Below are positions 53,346 through 63,544 of a DNA stretch of 64,000 nt, in pieces. The notes under the pieces were generated by a model, which saw only the letters and a list, made by a program, of their open reading frames with translations, did not search any database and was not told the DNA's origin. A program made the position numbers and the translations under genes. This DNA is from Euglena gracilis (taxonomy: Eukaryota > Euglenida > Euglenophyceae > Euglenales). The DNA lies in NCBI GenBank assembly GCA_039621445.1, contig CP154955.1, positions 29,023,471 through 29,087,470 of the forward strand. The letters run 5' to 3'. How positions within the stretch are numbered: position 1 is the stretch's first letter; every line of letters starts with the position of its first letter.

Positions 53346-56300
53346 GCCAAGTGCCGTGGCCAGAGAAGCCGTGAAAGGCAGAACATCAACGGCAGGGCCG
53401 ATGACAGTACCGTCGTCCAAGTACCATGCCTGCCACACCGTGTTGGGCAAATTGGCCGAAGCCTGTTGCAGCGCCTGATGGAGACCCAAGGCAAAGGCAA
53501 TGGGCCCACATGTGTCCCCTTCATGGACACCGGTCCTGCTGTGACACAGCACGTCACCCTGGCAAAGAAGTGGGACGTCTTCTCCGTAGGAGAATCGGAG
53601 CCAGTTGTAAAGGGACGGGCAGAGGTCCAGGGATGCCTGCAGGAACGCGGATCGATCAATGGTGTTGAAGGCGTTGGAAACGTCGGCCTGGAAAACCAAC
53701 CAATCGCCATCCACTGGCAGAGACGCCAGTGCGGCCTGTACCGCCAACCCGACTGTCTCCGCACCGTAGCGCACCCCCACTCCCAATTGCTGCGGGAACA
53801 GCTGAGACGTTTCCGCTTTGCACTGCGGGTGTCGCAACAGCATTTTCCCAATGAAGCGCCGCAGGCAATCCCCCACGGCGATCGGCCGTAGACCGCCATC
53901 CTTTTTGGTAAGTGGGATCAGGTTTGACGTACCAAAAATGATCGAGGCTTTTGTTGGCAAAGAGCCCTCCCAGGCCTTCTGAGCCAGGGACCCCAAGGCT
54001 GTGTGTAGCGGGCCTGTCCCGGCCTCACGGTCCAACAAGTCCCGAAGGTGTTGTGGACGGAGACCAGATGGGCCGGGGGCGCTGCCACGGGGGAAAGAGG
54101 CTGCAGCTTCTTGCACAATTGAAGACCAGTTGAAGTCAGTAGTTTGTGGCGTACTGCCTGCCCCAGGCAGCGGCAAACTGGCTCGTACTGGAGACCCCTG
54201 TGGATGGAGCGAAAGGAGCTTCTGCATCACTGCTGGATCCCCGGGCGATGCCAGGGGCAAAGAGGTGAGAGCGTCCACGGCCTTGCCGAGGGCCCCTTCT
54301 TCAACGAGTCCGCGCACCCGGTCCATAAGACCACGTGCCACAGAGTCAGAAGTAGAGCCAGAGGGGTTGGCGCGGGTGGTGGGCCGCTTTCGCCGTCTGT
54401 CAGAGCGAAGCGGATCAAACAAAGCGGCAAACTCTCCTGCGTGCCACTGTGCCAGTCTCTTTTCCAGGAGGCAATGCAATGTGTGTTGATGGGAAGACGA
54501 GGTTTTGGGAGGGGCACCAAGAACGAGTTTCGGAAAAATGAACAGGCGGTGTAGAGCTTCCCAGGTTTGGGATTGGAGAAAGGTCTGAATGGAGGATGCA
54601 AGGGCGTCACAAATGGCGTGACGACTTGACACTGGGATACGGCGAAGAGTGGGGCAGTTGGTGGAGAGAACCACCTGCAGATCGGGCTGCATATCTGGGC
54701 ACGGGAGAGACAGAGGAGTGCCATTCCCGACGGGTTGGTGCGGTGAAGAGGGGAGTGGGACGGAGGGGTGTGAAGAAGCGTGGACGGCCGAGGCACCCTG
54801 GTGGGGGCATTGGCAACGTTCTCTTGCCCGTAGCAAGGTCCGACAGACGGCGCAAGTCGTGGTCGCAGTAGCTCGCAAAAATTCGGGGGTGGGTGATCGT
54901 CCGGCGGCGACGTGTTGAGAGACGTGAGATAGGACCTGAGAGCGGGTCATGGTTGTCCGCGAGCGTGGGCAATCTGCAAAGGGGCAGGTGTCATGGGAAG
55001 CAAAGGAAAACCCCGGACCAAGGTCGGACGGCAGGCCGGGTTGCAGCGTCGTTGCTGCTGGGGAGGATGGTGCGGGGGACAGGGAGGCCAACGCCATTTC
55101 TTGAGACAGACCTGTGTGGGGTATAGAAGGTGTGGGGGCTTGTGACTCCCGACTCTGGCGTGTCTTTTTGGCGGAGTCCCGATTGGTGTTAGGCCCCGGA
55201 TTACTCTCGATGTCGCCGCAGGAGAGCAGGGCGAAACCTCTGCCAGAGCGCAGAAGGGCAGTTAGGAAGGAAAAGGGTGGCAGCCAGCGTTCCTGAACGG
55301 AGGTGGGGAAGCGGAAGGCGCAAGGAGTGGACGCCGGACGTGGCGGAACTGTTGCCCGGGATGGTAGTACGGACGAGCAAAACCAAGGCCAATGCCACTC
55401 CTTACAAGAGCAGCATTGTACTGGCGGTGGGAAGCGGGTGTCCCAAAGTGTGTGCTGATGGAAGACGAAAAGGCGATCCCGGAAGGCCAGCACCGGGGAC
55501 GAGGTGTGTCGTTGTATCCATTTGAAAGACTTGTGCCAGTCCACCAGGGTTTCAGGGAAAATTGGAGGCTGCGGGAGTGAGGAGGGGGGCAGCGGGAGGG
55601 AGGAGGGGGAGGGGCAGAAGCGTGATGCTGTGGGAGGCTGGTGGATGAGGAGAATCATGGTTTGCCACCGGGGCGGAGGGAGAGGATGAATACCGAAACG
55701 TCGATAAACAGAGACAGGAGGAAGGAGCATGGAAGCCGATGCCAAGGCAAGGAAGTCAGGTCGCGCAGGGTGATCGGAAGGGCAGACAAGGAACAGGTGG
55801 CCCCCTTCCGTCTGAAGTTTGCGGAGGACGAGAGGAAGAAGCGAAAACGGAGGGTTGACCCAAATAGGCTGCGGCCTGCTCCAATCTTGGAGAAATGCGT
55901 TCTGGTGTTTATCCCAGAAGGCTGGGCATTGGCTGTTGTGCGGCGCCGCAAAGGCGTCAATAATAGGGAGAGAAGTAGGTGAGAGCGTGTGGACGGCGAC
56001 ACGAAACCAGCCGGGCTCGAGCATGTAGTCATCCGCGATAGGCAGTCCGGTGTCGGAGGCTCCCACTGGGAGAAGGGATGAATTTGGGCGGGTTAGGCCA
56101 GCGTGGCTTGAGCGGCCCACTGGTGGTGGACACGCAGGGGGATGGTACGGCGGTATCAACAGATACCCCTGCCCTGTCGTGGGAACGACCGGGGTTTTAG
56201 CGGAGGGGTGGACGCCCGGACGAATTTGGCCAATATCCGGCAGAGCGGGTTGGTCCTCTGGGCTCACAAAGGCGGAAGGCGGGCTGGTGGGGGGGGTAGA

Positions 56301-56642
56301 CAGGTGTTCCGTGGTGCAGCAGGAAGTGTGAGTAGACAGAAGGAGGAGAGTGTTCCGAAGGGACGAGGTCTGTGTTATTTTTTGCAAACAGAGCGTGCAG
56401 ACGAAAAACCTCCCCTCCGTAGGGCGGAAGAGAAAGTTGCTCCGGCGGCGCAGCCAGATTTGTGCGGCCACAAAATTCCTGCTCCGAGCGTATTTTCTTT
56501 TCCGCAGGCAGATGGTCCGAAAACGTGCGGATTGGCTACGCCAATGGCTCAAGTACACCCCTTTGGGTACGGCTGGCTGAGAGGCCGCCCAACGTCGCAA
56601 TGAAGCGGCGGTGAGGGGAACGCGCCGGCCGTTGAAGGACAT
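53193..56642 (-). CDS. Non-LTR retrotransposon ORF: NPPF domain, 2A, zinc finger, RT
   Basis: Numbered from the GTG codon at 56,678; the first ATG is residue 13 (56,642). Residues 225-330: IDAFAAPHNSQ, IWVNPPFSLLPLVLRKLQ (NPPF 275-278), LFLVCP, matching the methyltransferase-like region of DIRS elements. Residues 481-496: LLSCGDIESNPGP, a 2A-type ribosome-skipping motif at about 55,190-55,240. Residues 565-630: CPFADC...H...H zinc finger and further Cys pairs. Residues 850-1,110: RT with GPSGLRPQHL, LIPLTKKDGGLRPIAVGDCL, FQADVSNAFNTIDR, GVHEGDTCGPIAFAL and YLDD (1,086-1,089). If 2A works, a methyltransferase-like protein would be released from a zinc finger-RT-endonuclease protein. Confidence 0.8.
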   Translation of the reverse strand: MSFNGRRVPLTAASLRRWAASQPAVPKGVYLSHWRSQSARFRTICLRKRKYARSRNFVAAQIWLRRRSNFLFRPTEGRFFVCTLCLQKITQTSSLRNTLLLLSTHTSCCTTEHLSTPPTSPPSAFVSPEDQPALPDIGQIRPGVHPSAKTPVVPTTGQGYLLIPPYHPPACPPPVGRSSHAGLTRPNSSLLPVGASDTGLPIADDYMLEPGWFRVAVHTLSPTSLPIIDAFAAPHNSQCPAFWDKHQNAFLQDWSRPQPIWVNPPFSLLPLVLRKLQTEGGHLFLVCPSDHPARPDFLALASASMLLPPVSVYRRFGIHPLPPPRWQTMILLIHQPPTASRFCPSPSSLPLPPSSLPQPPIFPETLVDWHKSFKWIQRHTSSPVLAFRDRLFVFHQHTLWDTRFPPPVQCCSCKEWHWPWFCSSVLPSRATVPPRPASTPCAFRFPTSVQERWLPPFSFLTALLRSGRGFALLSCGDIESNPGPNTNRDSAKKTRQSRESQAPTPSIPHTGLSQEMALASLSPAPSSPAATTLQPGLPSDLGPGFSFASHDTCPFADCPRSRTTMTRSQVLSHVSQHVAAGRSPTPEFLRATATTTCAVCRTLLRARERCQCPHQGASAVHASSHPSVPLPSSPHQPVGNGTPLSLPCPDMQPDLQVVLSTNCPTLRRIPVSSRHAICDALASSIQTFLQSQTWEALHRLFIFPKLVLGAPPKTSSSHQHTLHCLLEKRLAQWHAGEFAALFDPLRSDRRRKRPTTRANPSGSTSDSVARGLMDRVRGLVEEGALGKAVDALTSLPLASPGDPAVMQKLLSLHPQGSPVRASLPLPGAGSTPQTTDFNWSSIVQEAAASFPRGSAPGPSGLRPQHLRDLLDREAGTGPLHTALGSLAQKAWEGSLPTKASIIFGTSNLIPLTKKDGGLRPIAVGDCLRRFIGKMLLRHPQCKAETSQLFPQQLGVGVRYGAETVGLAVQAALASLPVDGDWLVFQADVSNAFNTIDRSAFLQASLDLCPSLYNWLRFSYGEDVPLLCQGDVLCHSRTGVHEGDTCGPIAFALGLHQALQQASANLPNTVWQAWYLDDGTVIGPAVDVLPFTASLATALGSTSTPLSVPCGDQVYPVPLRNPRLFRSCLPTTLHKTSRSPHGDRAVASCA
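55190..55240 (-). other. 2A-like ribosome-skipping motif
   Basis: Encodes ALLSCGDIESNPGPN, fitting D-[VI]-E-x-N-P-G-P exactly, with a preceding hydrophobic/helical stretch (PFSFLTALLRSGRGF). In known 2A sequences the bond between the final Gly and Pro is not formed. Similar motifs occur in other non-LTR elements (for example trypanosome and sea-urchin ones). Confidence 0.85.
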
Positions 56643-56717
56643 CGCCCCGGAAAGATCCTCCCCCCCATTGGATGACACATTGCCAGGCGAAAACAGACCA
56701 TGGGGGACTGTTCCTGG

Positions 56718-58129
56718 TCACCCGATGAAGGACGGTCCGAGAGGGATGGAGGCCCCAGATAGCTTGTGGGGAAGCCATCCGGGTCCCCATCCGCCCCCCC
56801 GGGCCCCGAGGCTGAGGGGACAGGGCTCGGAAGGGGGAGGGGCAGGGCAGGGTGCAGGGCAGGCGTTCGCCCGAAGGCCAGGGCTGGGCCAGCAACCGGG
56901 GGGAGGGCGGAAGCTTGCACCGAAAAAACCGTGCAGTCCGCCAAGCCCTGGCCTTCCCACAGCAGTGCCTGCTGCAGGGCCGGGGGAAGGCGCTGCCAAG
57001 TCTGTATGGGGATGGGCCCATACCGGCTCGGCAGAGCCATCCCAGACCAGCTGCGTGGCACCACCACCTTGATCTGGGGCCCCCCGGCCCCAGGTGTGGT
57101 GGAGGGGGGGGGCAGGGCAGGAGGGAGGCCAGGGAAGGGAGGGGGCAGCGGAAAACCAGAAAACTGTTGGAGAGGGGGCTGTGGGGGGGGTGTGGTCTCC
57201 AAAGCCTTTTTTGGGGGTGTCAAAAGCAGTTCGTGCAACATTTTTGGGAACAGGACCACTGGGAGAGCCAAAAACAGGAGCAATTATGCATACTGAATTG
57301 TGGCTGTCTGAAACATTTGCTGCAGAAACATTTGTTGCAGAAACATTTGCTGCAGAACCCTTCTGTCCAACATTTGTGCACTCAGGATTGGGGCTACCAG
57401 AAACATTTGCTGCAGAACCCCTTTGTCCAACATTCAACACTTGTCCAACAGTCCTCGATTTGAAATGCTTCCCAATGAACCCCACCCCAGACACAGGCAC
57501 AACAGGGGCAAGGGAAGCCACAGGGGCATTGTGACCAGTTTGTTGGGGGGAGCTGTGTGCCACACTGGGGGGGCCAGATTCCAGCAAATCAGACACATGG
57601 GGCACATTTTGTGTGGGAGAGGGGGTGATTGGGCTCACAGGGGGGGAGGAAGAACACATTGAGCCAGGGGTGGGGGCAGATTGGGGGAAGAGGGGGCAGG
57701 GGGAGCAACGTGCCAACCAGCCGAAGCTGGAATCTGGTCAATGGGGGGCTGTGACACAGGTGAAGGGGGGTGGGGGGCTGTTGCTGTAGCAGGGGCCACT
57801 GGCGTCGTTAGGCGGAGCAGTTGTTCTCGAAGTGCAGCTTCCTCAGCTTTTTGTTTCTTCTCCTGTGCCTTCATTCTGGCTTGCAATTGTTTCAGCTCCA
57901 CATGTAAATTGAAGATAGTTCGATGTCGTTTGTCAGGCCGCTTGCTTTTGCCCTTCAGCACTGCTCTGGTCTGCTCCTCTGGCTGCTTTGGAGGGGGCAC
58001 TGGTACCTCGTTGACACTCTGTACTGAAGCCGGACTGAGGGTAATGTCCATCGGGTCTTCGACATCATCCACAGTAATCTCATCTGGGATATCTTCAGAC
58101 CCCACCAGGGGCTTTGCATTGTCCGACAT
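56718..58129 (-). pseudogene. Non-LTR element ORF1 region
   Basis: ATG at 58,129 (MSDNAKPLVGSEDIPDEITV), acidic N-terminus, basic segment KGKSKRPDKRHRTIF and a coiled coil (LHVELKQLQARMKAQEKKQK). This frame ends at 57,635. A shift in the C/G-rich stretch near 57,640-57,710 leads into the neighbouring frame, Ser/Pro/Gly-rich with NVSAANVSD repeats, which ends at TGA (56,718-56,720). That frame is the same as the RT frame downstream, so only the TGA separates them. Probably a nucleic-acid-binding ORF1; function inferred from position and charge. Confidence 0.55.
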
Positions 58130-58204
58130 GATATGCGAACGAAAAAAAATAGACACTCAGAAAGTGGAGTGTGTAGTGTAGTGTAGTGTAGGAACCAAAA
58201 GTTG

Positions 58205-61200
58205 CCTTTGTAGAATAAATAGAGAGAGCTTACAGCTCTAGCTCACTTTCACAGCAGAAAAATCGAAATGCTATCTCTGCGCCCGTAGCTGGCCGATAGG
58301 CCATGTTACCCCTCATTCGAAAGCTCGTCGCATCAGACGTCCAGCGATGCTATCAGATCACAGTAACTCTGCATGGTATTGTTATTTGCAGGTTCCGTGG
58401 AACTTTGCAAAAAAAAATCTCGCGAAGCCTAATTTTTGGGCCCTCTCAGCCAGATACTGTACCAACGTGTTCCGGACTGGGAAATCAGCCTGAAAGGCTT
58501 CTATCCACTACTATACATCGTTTCTGCATGCTATTAGCCATTGGTTACCAGATGGACAAATGGCATTTTTTGAATACCTTTGGCTGCATTCTGCCTGACG
58601 CCCCCACTGTACAGGCTGTAAGGCCTAGTAGCATTCAGAGGGCCATATCCCACATTTTCCACTACATTTGAGCTTGCAGGCTCAGTTTTAAGGTGCACTA
58701 ATGTGCAAAATTAGCATATTTTTGCAGTTTTTTCCGTTTTTTTAACAATGTCCATAGTGGCAACCAGATCCCAAGTGGGAAATACCCTAAGGCTGTATGC
58801 CAGCAGTTTTTGGACTATAAAACGCTGATAATGGCAATTATCCACTTGCTGAACAGTGTCATAGACACTTCAAACTTACATTTTAAAGCGAATTTTCGCT
58901 TCTTTCCACAAATTTCACATGTTTTTGCACATTTCAGCGTGTTTTTGGTTGATATGGTGTTATTAGACACAAAAAACCCATGCCTTTGGTGCAAACCGGG
59001 CATGTGAAGCTTATGAGTTATGCTTCATAAGCACTATGTGCAGCACTATCTGCGGCAACTGTCAAAAGTTGCAGTTTTTAATGACAAAAACACCGACAAT
59101 GGTGCGAATTCTTCAAAAAAAATACAGTTCTCGATGCAGAATGTGTTTCATACCCCTGAATCCTGAAAGGGATTTGTTAAAGTGTGACAACAGTCTGTTT
59201 GCATTAGTGGCATAGCCACCAAAATTCAGTTTGTGTGCTCTTTGCAATTACGTGCCGCATTTTGCTTTTCTTTTTCAGCGTTGGACACATTATACCCGCA
59301 GTAATACCCTAAGCCCGATATAAATCGGAAGACCGAACGGTCATAATCTGCAACACCAAATGGTGTCATTCTGCAAGGTTGATATGACCAACATCTCCAA
59401 TGTAGTGAATTACAGTTTTTGAAGACCCATATTTGGGAAATCGTGTGCGGATGACCCGCAATTTTGCTTCCGGCGAATAACTCGCTCTGCATTCCTCGAA
59501 TATTTTGTTGCAGTTTTCGACAATTTCTCAGGAATTATCGCCAATGGCGTAACAGAGCACAGTGTGAATGATGGCAGACCCCCTCTCTGAAGATTCAACC
59601 ACATTTGCAGCTGTATAAGCAGTTCTTCAACTGTTGTTGAGCGGAAGAATCGTTTAATTTTGTGTGTGATTGAAGATTTTTCCCTCATTGACGCAATATG
59701 CAATTTTGTTTTCTGCGCAATATGTGTACATATACAATTTTAGTCATTCATAATGGAATGAGGATACCTCAAAACATCTCTGGTGTGCGATGCACTTCAG
59801 TATACACTGCCTTGTTGAATGTTAACCCAATATGGGATAGCGCTAATATGGCATATTCTTCTTTGACTTACCATCATTCGAATTACAAAATGCATGGTAA
59901 TTCCAACCCACCGTTTCATATTTCTTAATTTAGAATCGCTATTTGGCGAAATAATGCATGCTGCACCATCATGGTGTGAAAAAAGAGCTAATTGCTCAAA
60001 ATCCATGTGTGTGATAATTTTCAGTGTCCCTCAGGATTATTTTCCCATGATGCGTAATTACCGCAGTATTCATGACAACATACATTTGTGATTTCACATC
60101 ACCGTTTTAGGTGGCATTAACAGTCTTAAAAGGACAGGGGAGCATGGCTTCAAATCATTATTTCGCTCGATTTCTCAACCTCTAAAACCTATGATGGGTT
60201 TTCAAATCACCTCACAGGCGCTTTGGCGTTTGGCTGAGATATTCGCATAGCTATATAAGCTGCAAAGCCACATAGTGGTAAGTTACCGATACGGTTACTC
60301 TTTGGAGCATTATTTTGCACTTGTTGCAATGCCTATTGTTATTTTTTTTGCCACGTGCATAAAATGCAGTTCCCCTCCCCCGCCCAACTGGCGCTCACAG
60401 TTCTCCCCCCCACGCTAATTGCGGTAATGGCACAAACGCCGCTCCCACAATTTGATTCTTCATAGTGAGATCAATACGGTGAACAAAGTTCCAATGGAAC
60501 GCCAGATTGCAAACAAATTTGTTTGTGTGCGCCAAACGCACGAACACACAATTTTTTGTTCGTGCATACCCCCCCACTTCCTCAGGCTGAATGGCCAACG
60601 ATTTTTACCCCAGGCATATTTGCCGAACTTCTCCATTACATTGGGCGATAGCCCATTAAACCGAGGTATATGCCTTTGGGGATACCCCATCGACAACACC
60701 GTGCCCGCGCCGGCCTGTGAAGACTTCACAGCGGTATATGCCGCCAGTAAGAAGACGCACAGCGTACAGCGAGCACACCGTAATAATAGGTCCAACTTAT
60801 TACTTTTCGGCCTTAAGGCCCCATAAGACTGCCAGACAGCAAAAATTCTACCTAAGGTCTTTTGACCAGCCCCCCACTCCCTTCCTCTTTCCCCCCCTGG
60901 GCAAAATCGCTGTCGCCGGCAGTTGGTTTTGTAAATAGGCTTTCTTCCCTGGTCACGTATGACTGGCCAGGTGCCCCCTCCTTCCACACCCACCCGAGAA
61001 TTCGTTTTCCGATCATGGAATCCACCACCCCAAGTGCCATAGGCACACCCAAACCTGGGAGGATGGGATTTCTGGAAAGAAAACCTTCCAGCCCCACTTT
61101 CCAAGCGGGCTCTTCCACTTCCACCCCTTTACCGCAATAAGTAGTTAGCCGCATAAGCGGGTAAACTCTTTTGCGCGTTTTGGGTTTTTGGGTTCCCCTC

Positions 61201-61354
61201 TCTTCCTTCCTTCCCTTTCTGTTTTTCTACCTTGTGATGGAGAAGCAGACCCAAGATATGCTTTCCTGGTGAATGTTCCTCTATCTCACGGCCTTGCCTG
61301 TGTCCTAGCTGGCCTGGTCCAGTAAGGAAATCGGGCAAAGCCCTTGGAGGGGGA
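58205..61354. other. 3' interior of LTR element, no gene recognised
   Basis: A/T-rich and repeat-poor. The frame at 60,452-60,826 (KVPMERQIANKFVCVRQTHE, SITLGDSPLNRGICLWGYPI) is open, but no family is recognised. The antisense frame over 60,460-61,104 is judged to be its shadow. GGAGGGGGA just before 61,355 fits a polypurine tract. Confidence 0.4.
61346..61354 (+). promoter_or_regulatory. Polypurine tract
   Basis: GGAGGGGGA lies immediately before LTR B, the expected position for the plus-strand primer. Confidence 0.65.
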
Positions 61355-61736
61355 TGTGTACCAGGCAGCATGAACATGGCACTGTGCATAGCAGCAGACT
61401 GCAGAATGTACAATGTCATGCCAGATAGTACTATTCCATGTTCTGCGGATCTGCCTTCCCTTTCACAGGTGGTATTAGCATTGTTTTGTTTTATGATTCA
61501 TTAGCCCAAAAGGGCAAATCAAAGATTTGAAGATTTGAACTCCGATAGGAGATCACAACTGGAACTGAAGTTCCAAAATCCCAACTGGTTTGCCTTGTGC
61601 TCTGCATAAGCCCAAAGGCAATAAAAACTAATATTTAAGTGAAAGACTTTCTTTTTTGTTACTCTCCTGGTTCTGTTCCCACGGGAGGGTGTAAGTAGGC
61701 CGACAGGCAGTTGTAATAGAGTCACGGGACGTACAC
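61355..61736 (+). repeat. 3' LTR (LTR B)
   Basis: 382 bp, TGTGTACCAGGCAGCATGAA ... GGGACGTACAC. AATAAA lies at about 61,620. Followed by the TCCCTT duplication and then DIRS terminal sequence (CCTCCCCCTTCGGGCTCCGC). Confidence 0.85.
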
Positions 61737-61742
61737 TCCCTT

Positions 61743-62856
61743 CCTCCCCCTTCGGGCTCCGCACTGCGAGATGGTCAGGTACTATGCACCCCCCTTTGGG
61801 TCATAATGTTTTGAATTTTTTGATACGACTCCCAGCCTCAAATAATTGGCCTGAAAAGCTCCAAATTTTTCCACTGACCCAGTTGCTGGCCTTCTTCCAC
61901 TTGCAAACCCGCCATAAAAACCCAGCCCCTCTGGTGGTGTGGGGTTTCCAATGGTTGGTGTCCACCCCCCCCTCTTGAAACACTTCTTTGGTGAGGGAAT
62001 TCACTCTGTCTGAGGTCAAAGGTCTTTTACCATCCAAATACCATAATAAATTATTTTTGTGCCCAACCATGTGGGCTGTCCTTTCCACACATTATTTCAT
62101 TAAATGCCAGGGGCTTTTGAGGGGGCTGTGTGGCAAATTCAAAATCTCCTCCCACCTTGGGTTCTGCCACCCTTTCCTTTGCAACAAAATCAAATTTTTT
62201 ATCTCCAACAGACCTGGTTTTTAGCGTGGCTCTGGATAGATCAACCCCCTTGTGGATGGCCAACAGCCTCCAACAGATGATGAGTCTGTTTCTGAGCTCT
62301 GTCGCAGACAGTTCTGAGGGGATTTTGAATTTCTGATGACGTTCTCTAGAAATTCGGTGGGGTCCCAAAAGTGGACATACCTGCAGACATTGGAATTCCA
62401 TTTTCTTTTCAATGGAGCCAAAATCGGGGAAAACCTCAATGAACCAAACCCTGGGAGTAAAAAAGCTGCTGCATATGCTTTTGGTGCAGTGTTGAGGCTG
62501 CGAATAGCAAGACCAAGGATGGCCTCCGCCGTCTTGTGGACCCTGCAGTCCTGCAGGGGCACCCCTTTGTGCAACAATTGGCCCATCAGTGTCCTGAAGG
62601 CTGAGTCATATCTTTTGACATTTCCCAATTTTTTTTATGTAAGTGTGGATGCTGGACATCTAAACTTCCTGGGATTGTAATATTTGCCTGACACAATCAA
62701 TCAGGCCAAATTCCACCTTGGGGGAGGCATCTCCTCCCCCCAGCAGTTGGTTAACAGACCCCACTGGGGGGGGGGGGTACCAGTAAAACTTTGCTGCCTG
62801 GCTGTCTGATTGACATTAGATGGCGCCACCATGATGTCGAAGCCCAGTGGGGTACG
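61743..62856 (-). pseudogene. Minus-strand DIRS recombinase, element-1-like subfamily
   Basis: Minus strand from 62,628: KRYDSAFRTLMGQLLHKGVP, FLLPGFGSLRFSPILAPLKR; from 62,330: ELRNRLIICWRLLAIHKGVD; then YLDGKRPLTSDRVNSLTKEV and HWKPHTTRGAGF (the HxxR box), followed by a decayed end. Closest to the element 1 recombinase (RLLALNRGVDLARTQ, LDGKKPLSSNRINSLTKE). Several frame changes. 61,743-61,775 is the terminal repeat that the LTR element interrupted. Confidence 0.75.
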
Positions 62857-63298
62857 TGTGTACCAGGCAGCCGTAAGGCCATGGTATTGTGTATGTAGGT
62901 ATAAGCCTACGGCCAGATATAGCTCTGAGCCCCATACACACCACTATGCTAGCTGGTATTCCTAAAGATGGCCAACGGCCTGAATTAGGAATACCTAAAC
63001 CTTATTTTGGTTCTCCTCTCCACAGGTGGTATTCGTTTTCTTGTTTTCTTCTTCACTTGAATTTCAAGTTTGATTTGTTTCATTTGAAGTCCGAAACGGA
63101 CAGCCAAGTCACTTGGCATTTTCTTTGTGTAGCCCATAGGGCTTCTCCACCTGCCTTGTGCTCTGCATAAGCCCAAAGGCAATAAAAAACTAATAGTTAA
63201 GTAAAAGATTTTCTTTTTGGTTACTCTCCTGGTTCTGTTCCCACGGGAGGGTGTAAGTAGGCCGACAGGCAGTGGGAATAGAGTCAGGGGACGTACAC
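62857..63298 (+). repeat. LTR C, start of a second LTR element
   Basis: 442 bp with the same ends as LTR A and B (TGTGTACCAGGCAG ... GACGTACAC), but a diverged 5' half (ATGGTATTGTGTATGTAGGT, AAGATGGCCAACGGCCTGAA). The 3' part from about 63,150 is nearly identical to LTR B. AATAAA at 63,181. A primer site TGGTAGCAGATTAGGTTTC follows at 63,300. Confidence 0.85.
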
Positions 63299-63544
63299 TT
63301 GGTAGCAGATTAGGTTTCTTTCCTACGCCCCTTCTCCCCCCCATCTTAACAGGTGGCTTCAAACAGTGAGTGGTGCTGAGCCTATAGGCTGCAAAGCGTC
63401 CACGAGCTGTTTGGAGCCAACTTCTAAGCACAGGTACAAGCTTCAGGAGGTTCTGGGCAGTATACGCTGCCACACCCTTCTAAGTTTGTTCCTTTGCTTA
63501 GTTTTTTGGGTTTATTGTGTTTGTTTCTGCAAATAAATAAAAAT

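Larger units (their letters stand above)
51541..58200 (-). mobile_element. Non-LTR retrotransposon inside the LTR element
   Basis: Minus-strand order: ORF1 (58,129), NPPF-2A-RT ORF, endonuclease end (51,970), and a 3' flank of about 400 bases. The exact ends are not visible; no clear poly-A tail or target duplication was found, so the limits are estimates. A GTAGTGTAGTGTAGTGTAG microsatellite (about 58,172) lies near the 5' end. Confidence 0.6.
45874..61736 (+). mobile_element. 15.9-kb LTR retroelement with gag only
   Basis: Two LTRs in direct orientation, a perfect 6-bp duplication, a primer site after the first LTR, a purine tract before the second, and a gag region. No protease, RT, RNase H or integrase was found on the plus strand, so it resembles gag-only non-autonomous LTR elements. 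About 6.7 kb of its length is a minus-strand non-LTR element. The two LTRs differ by indels, so either the insertion is old or the LTRs recombined with relatives. Confidence 0.7.

Noticed and set aside
60460-61104. Minus-strand 214-aa ORF
   Set aside because: No motif; overlaps an equally open plus-strand frame in a low-information region.
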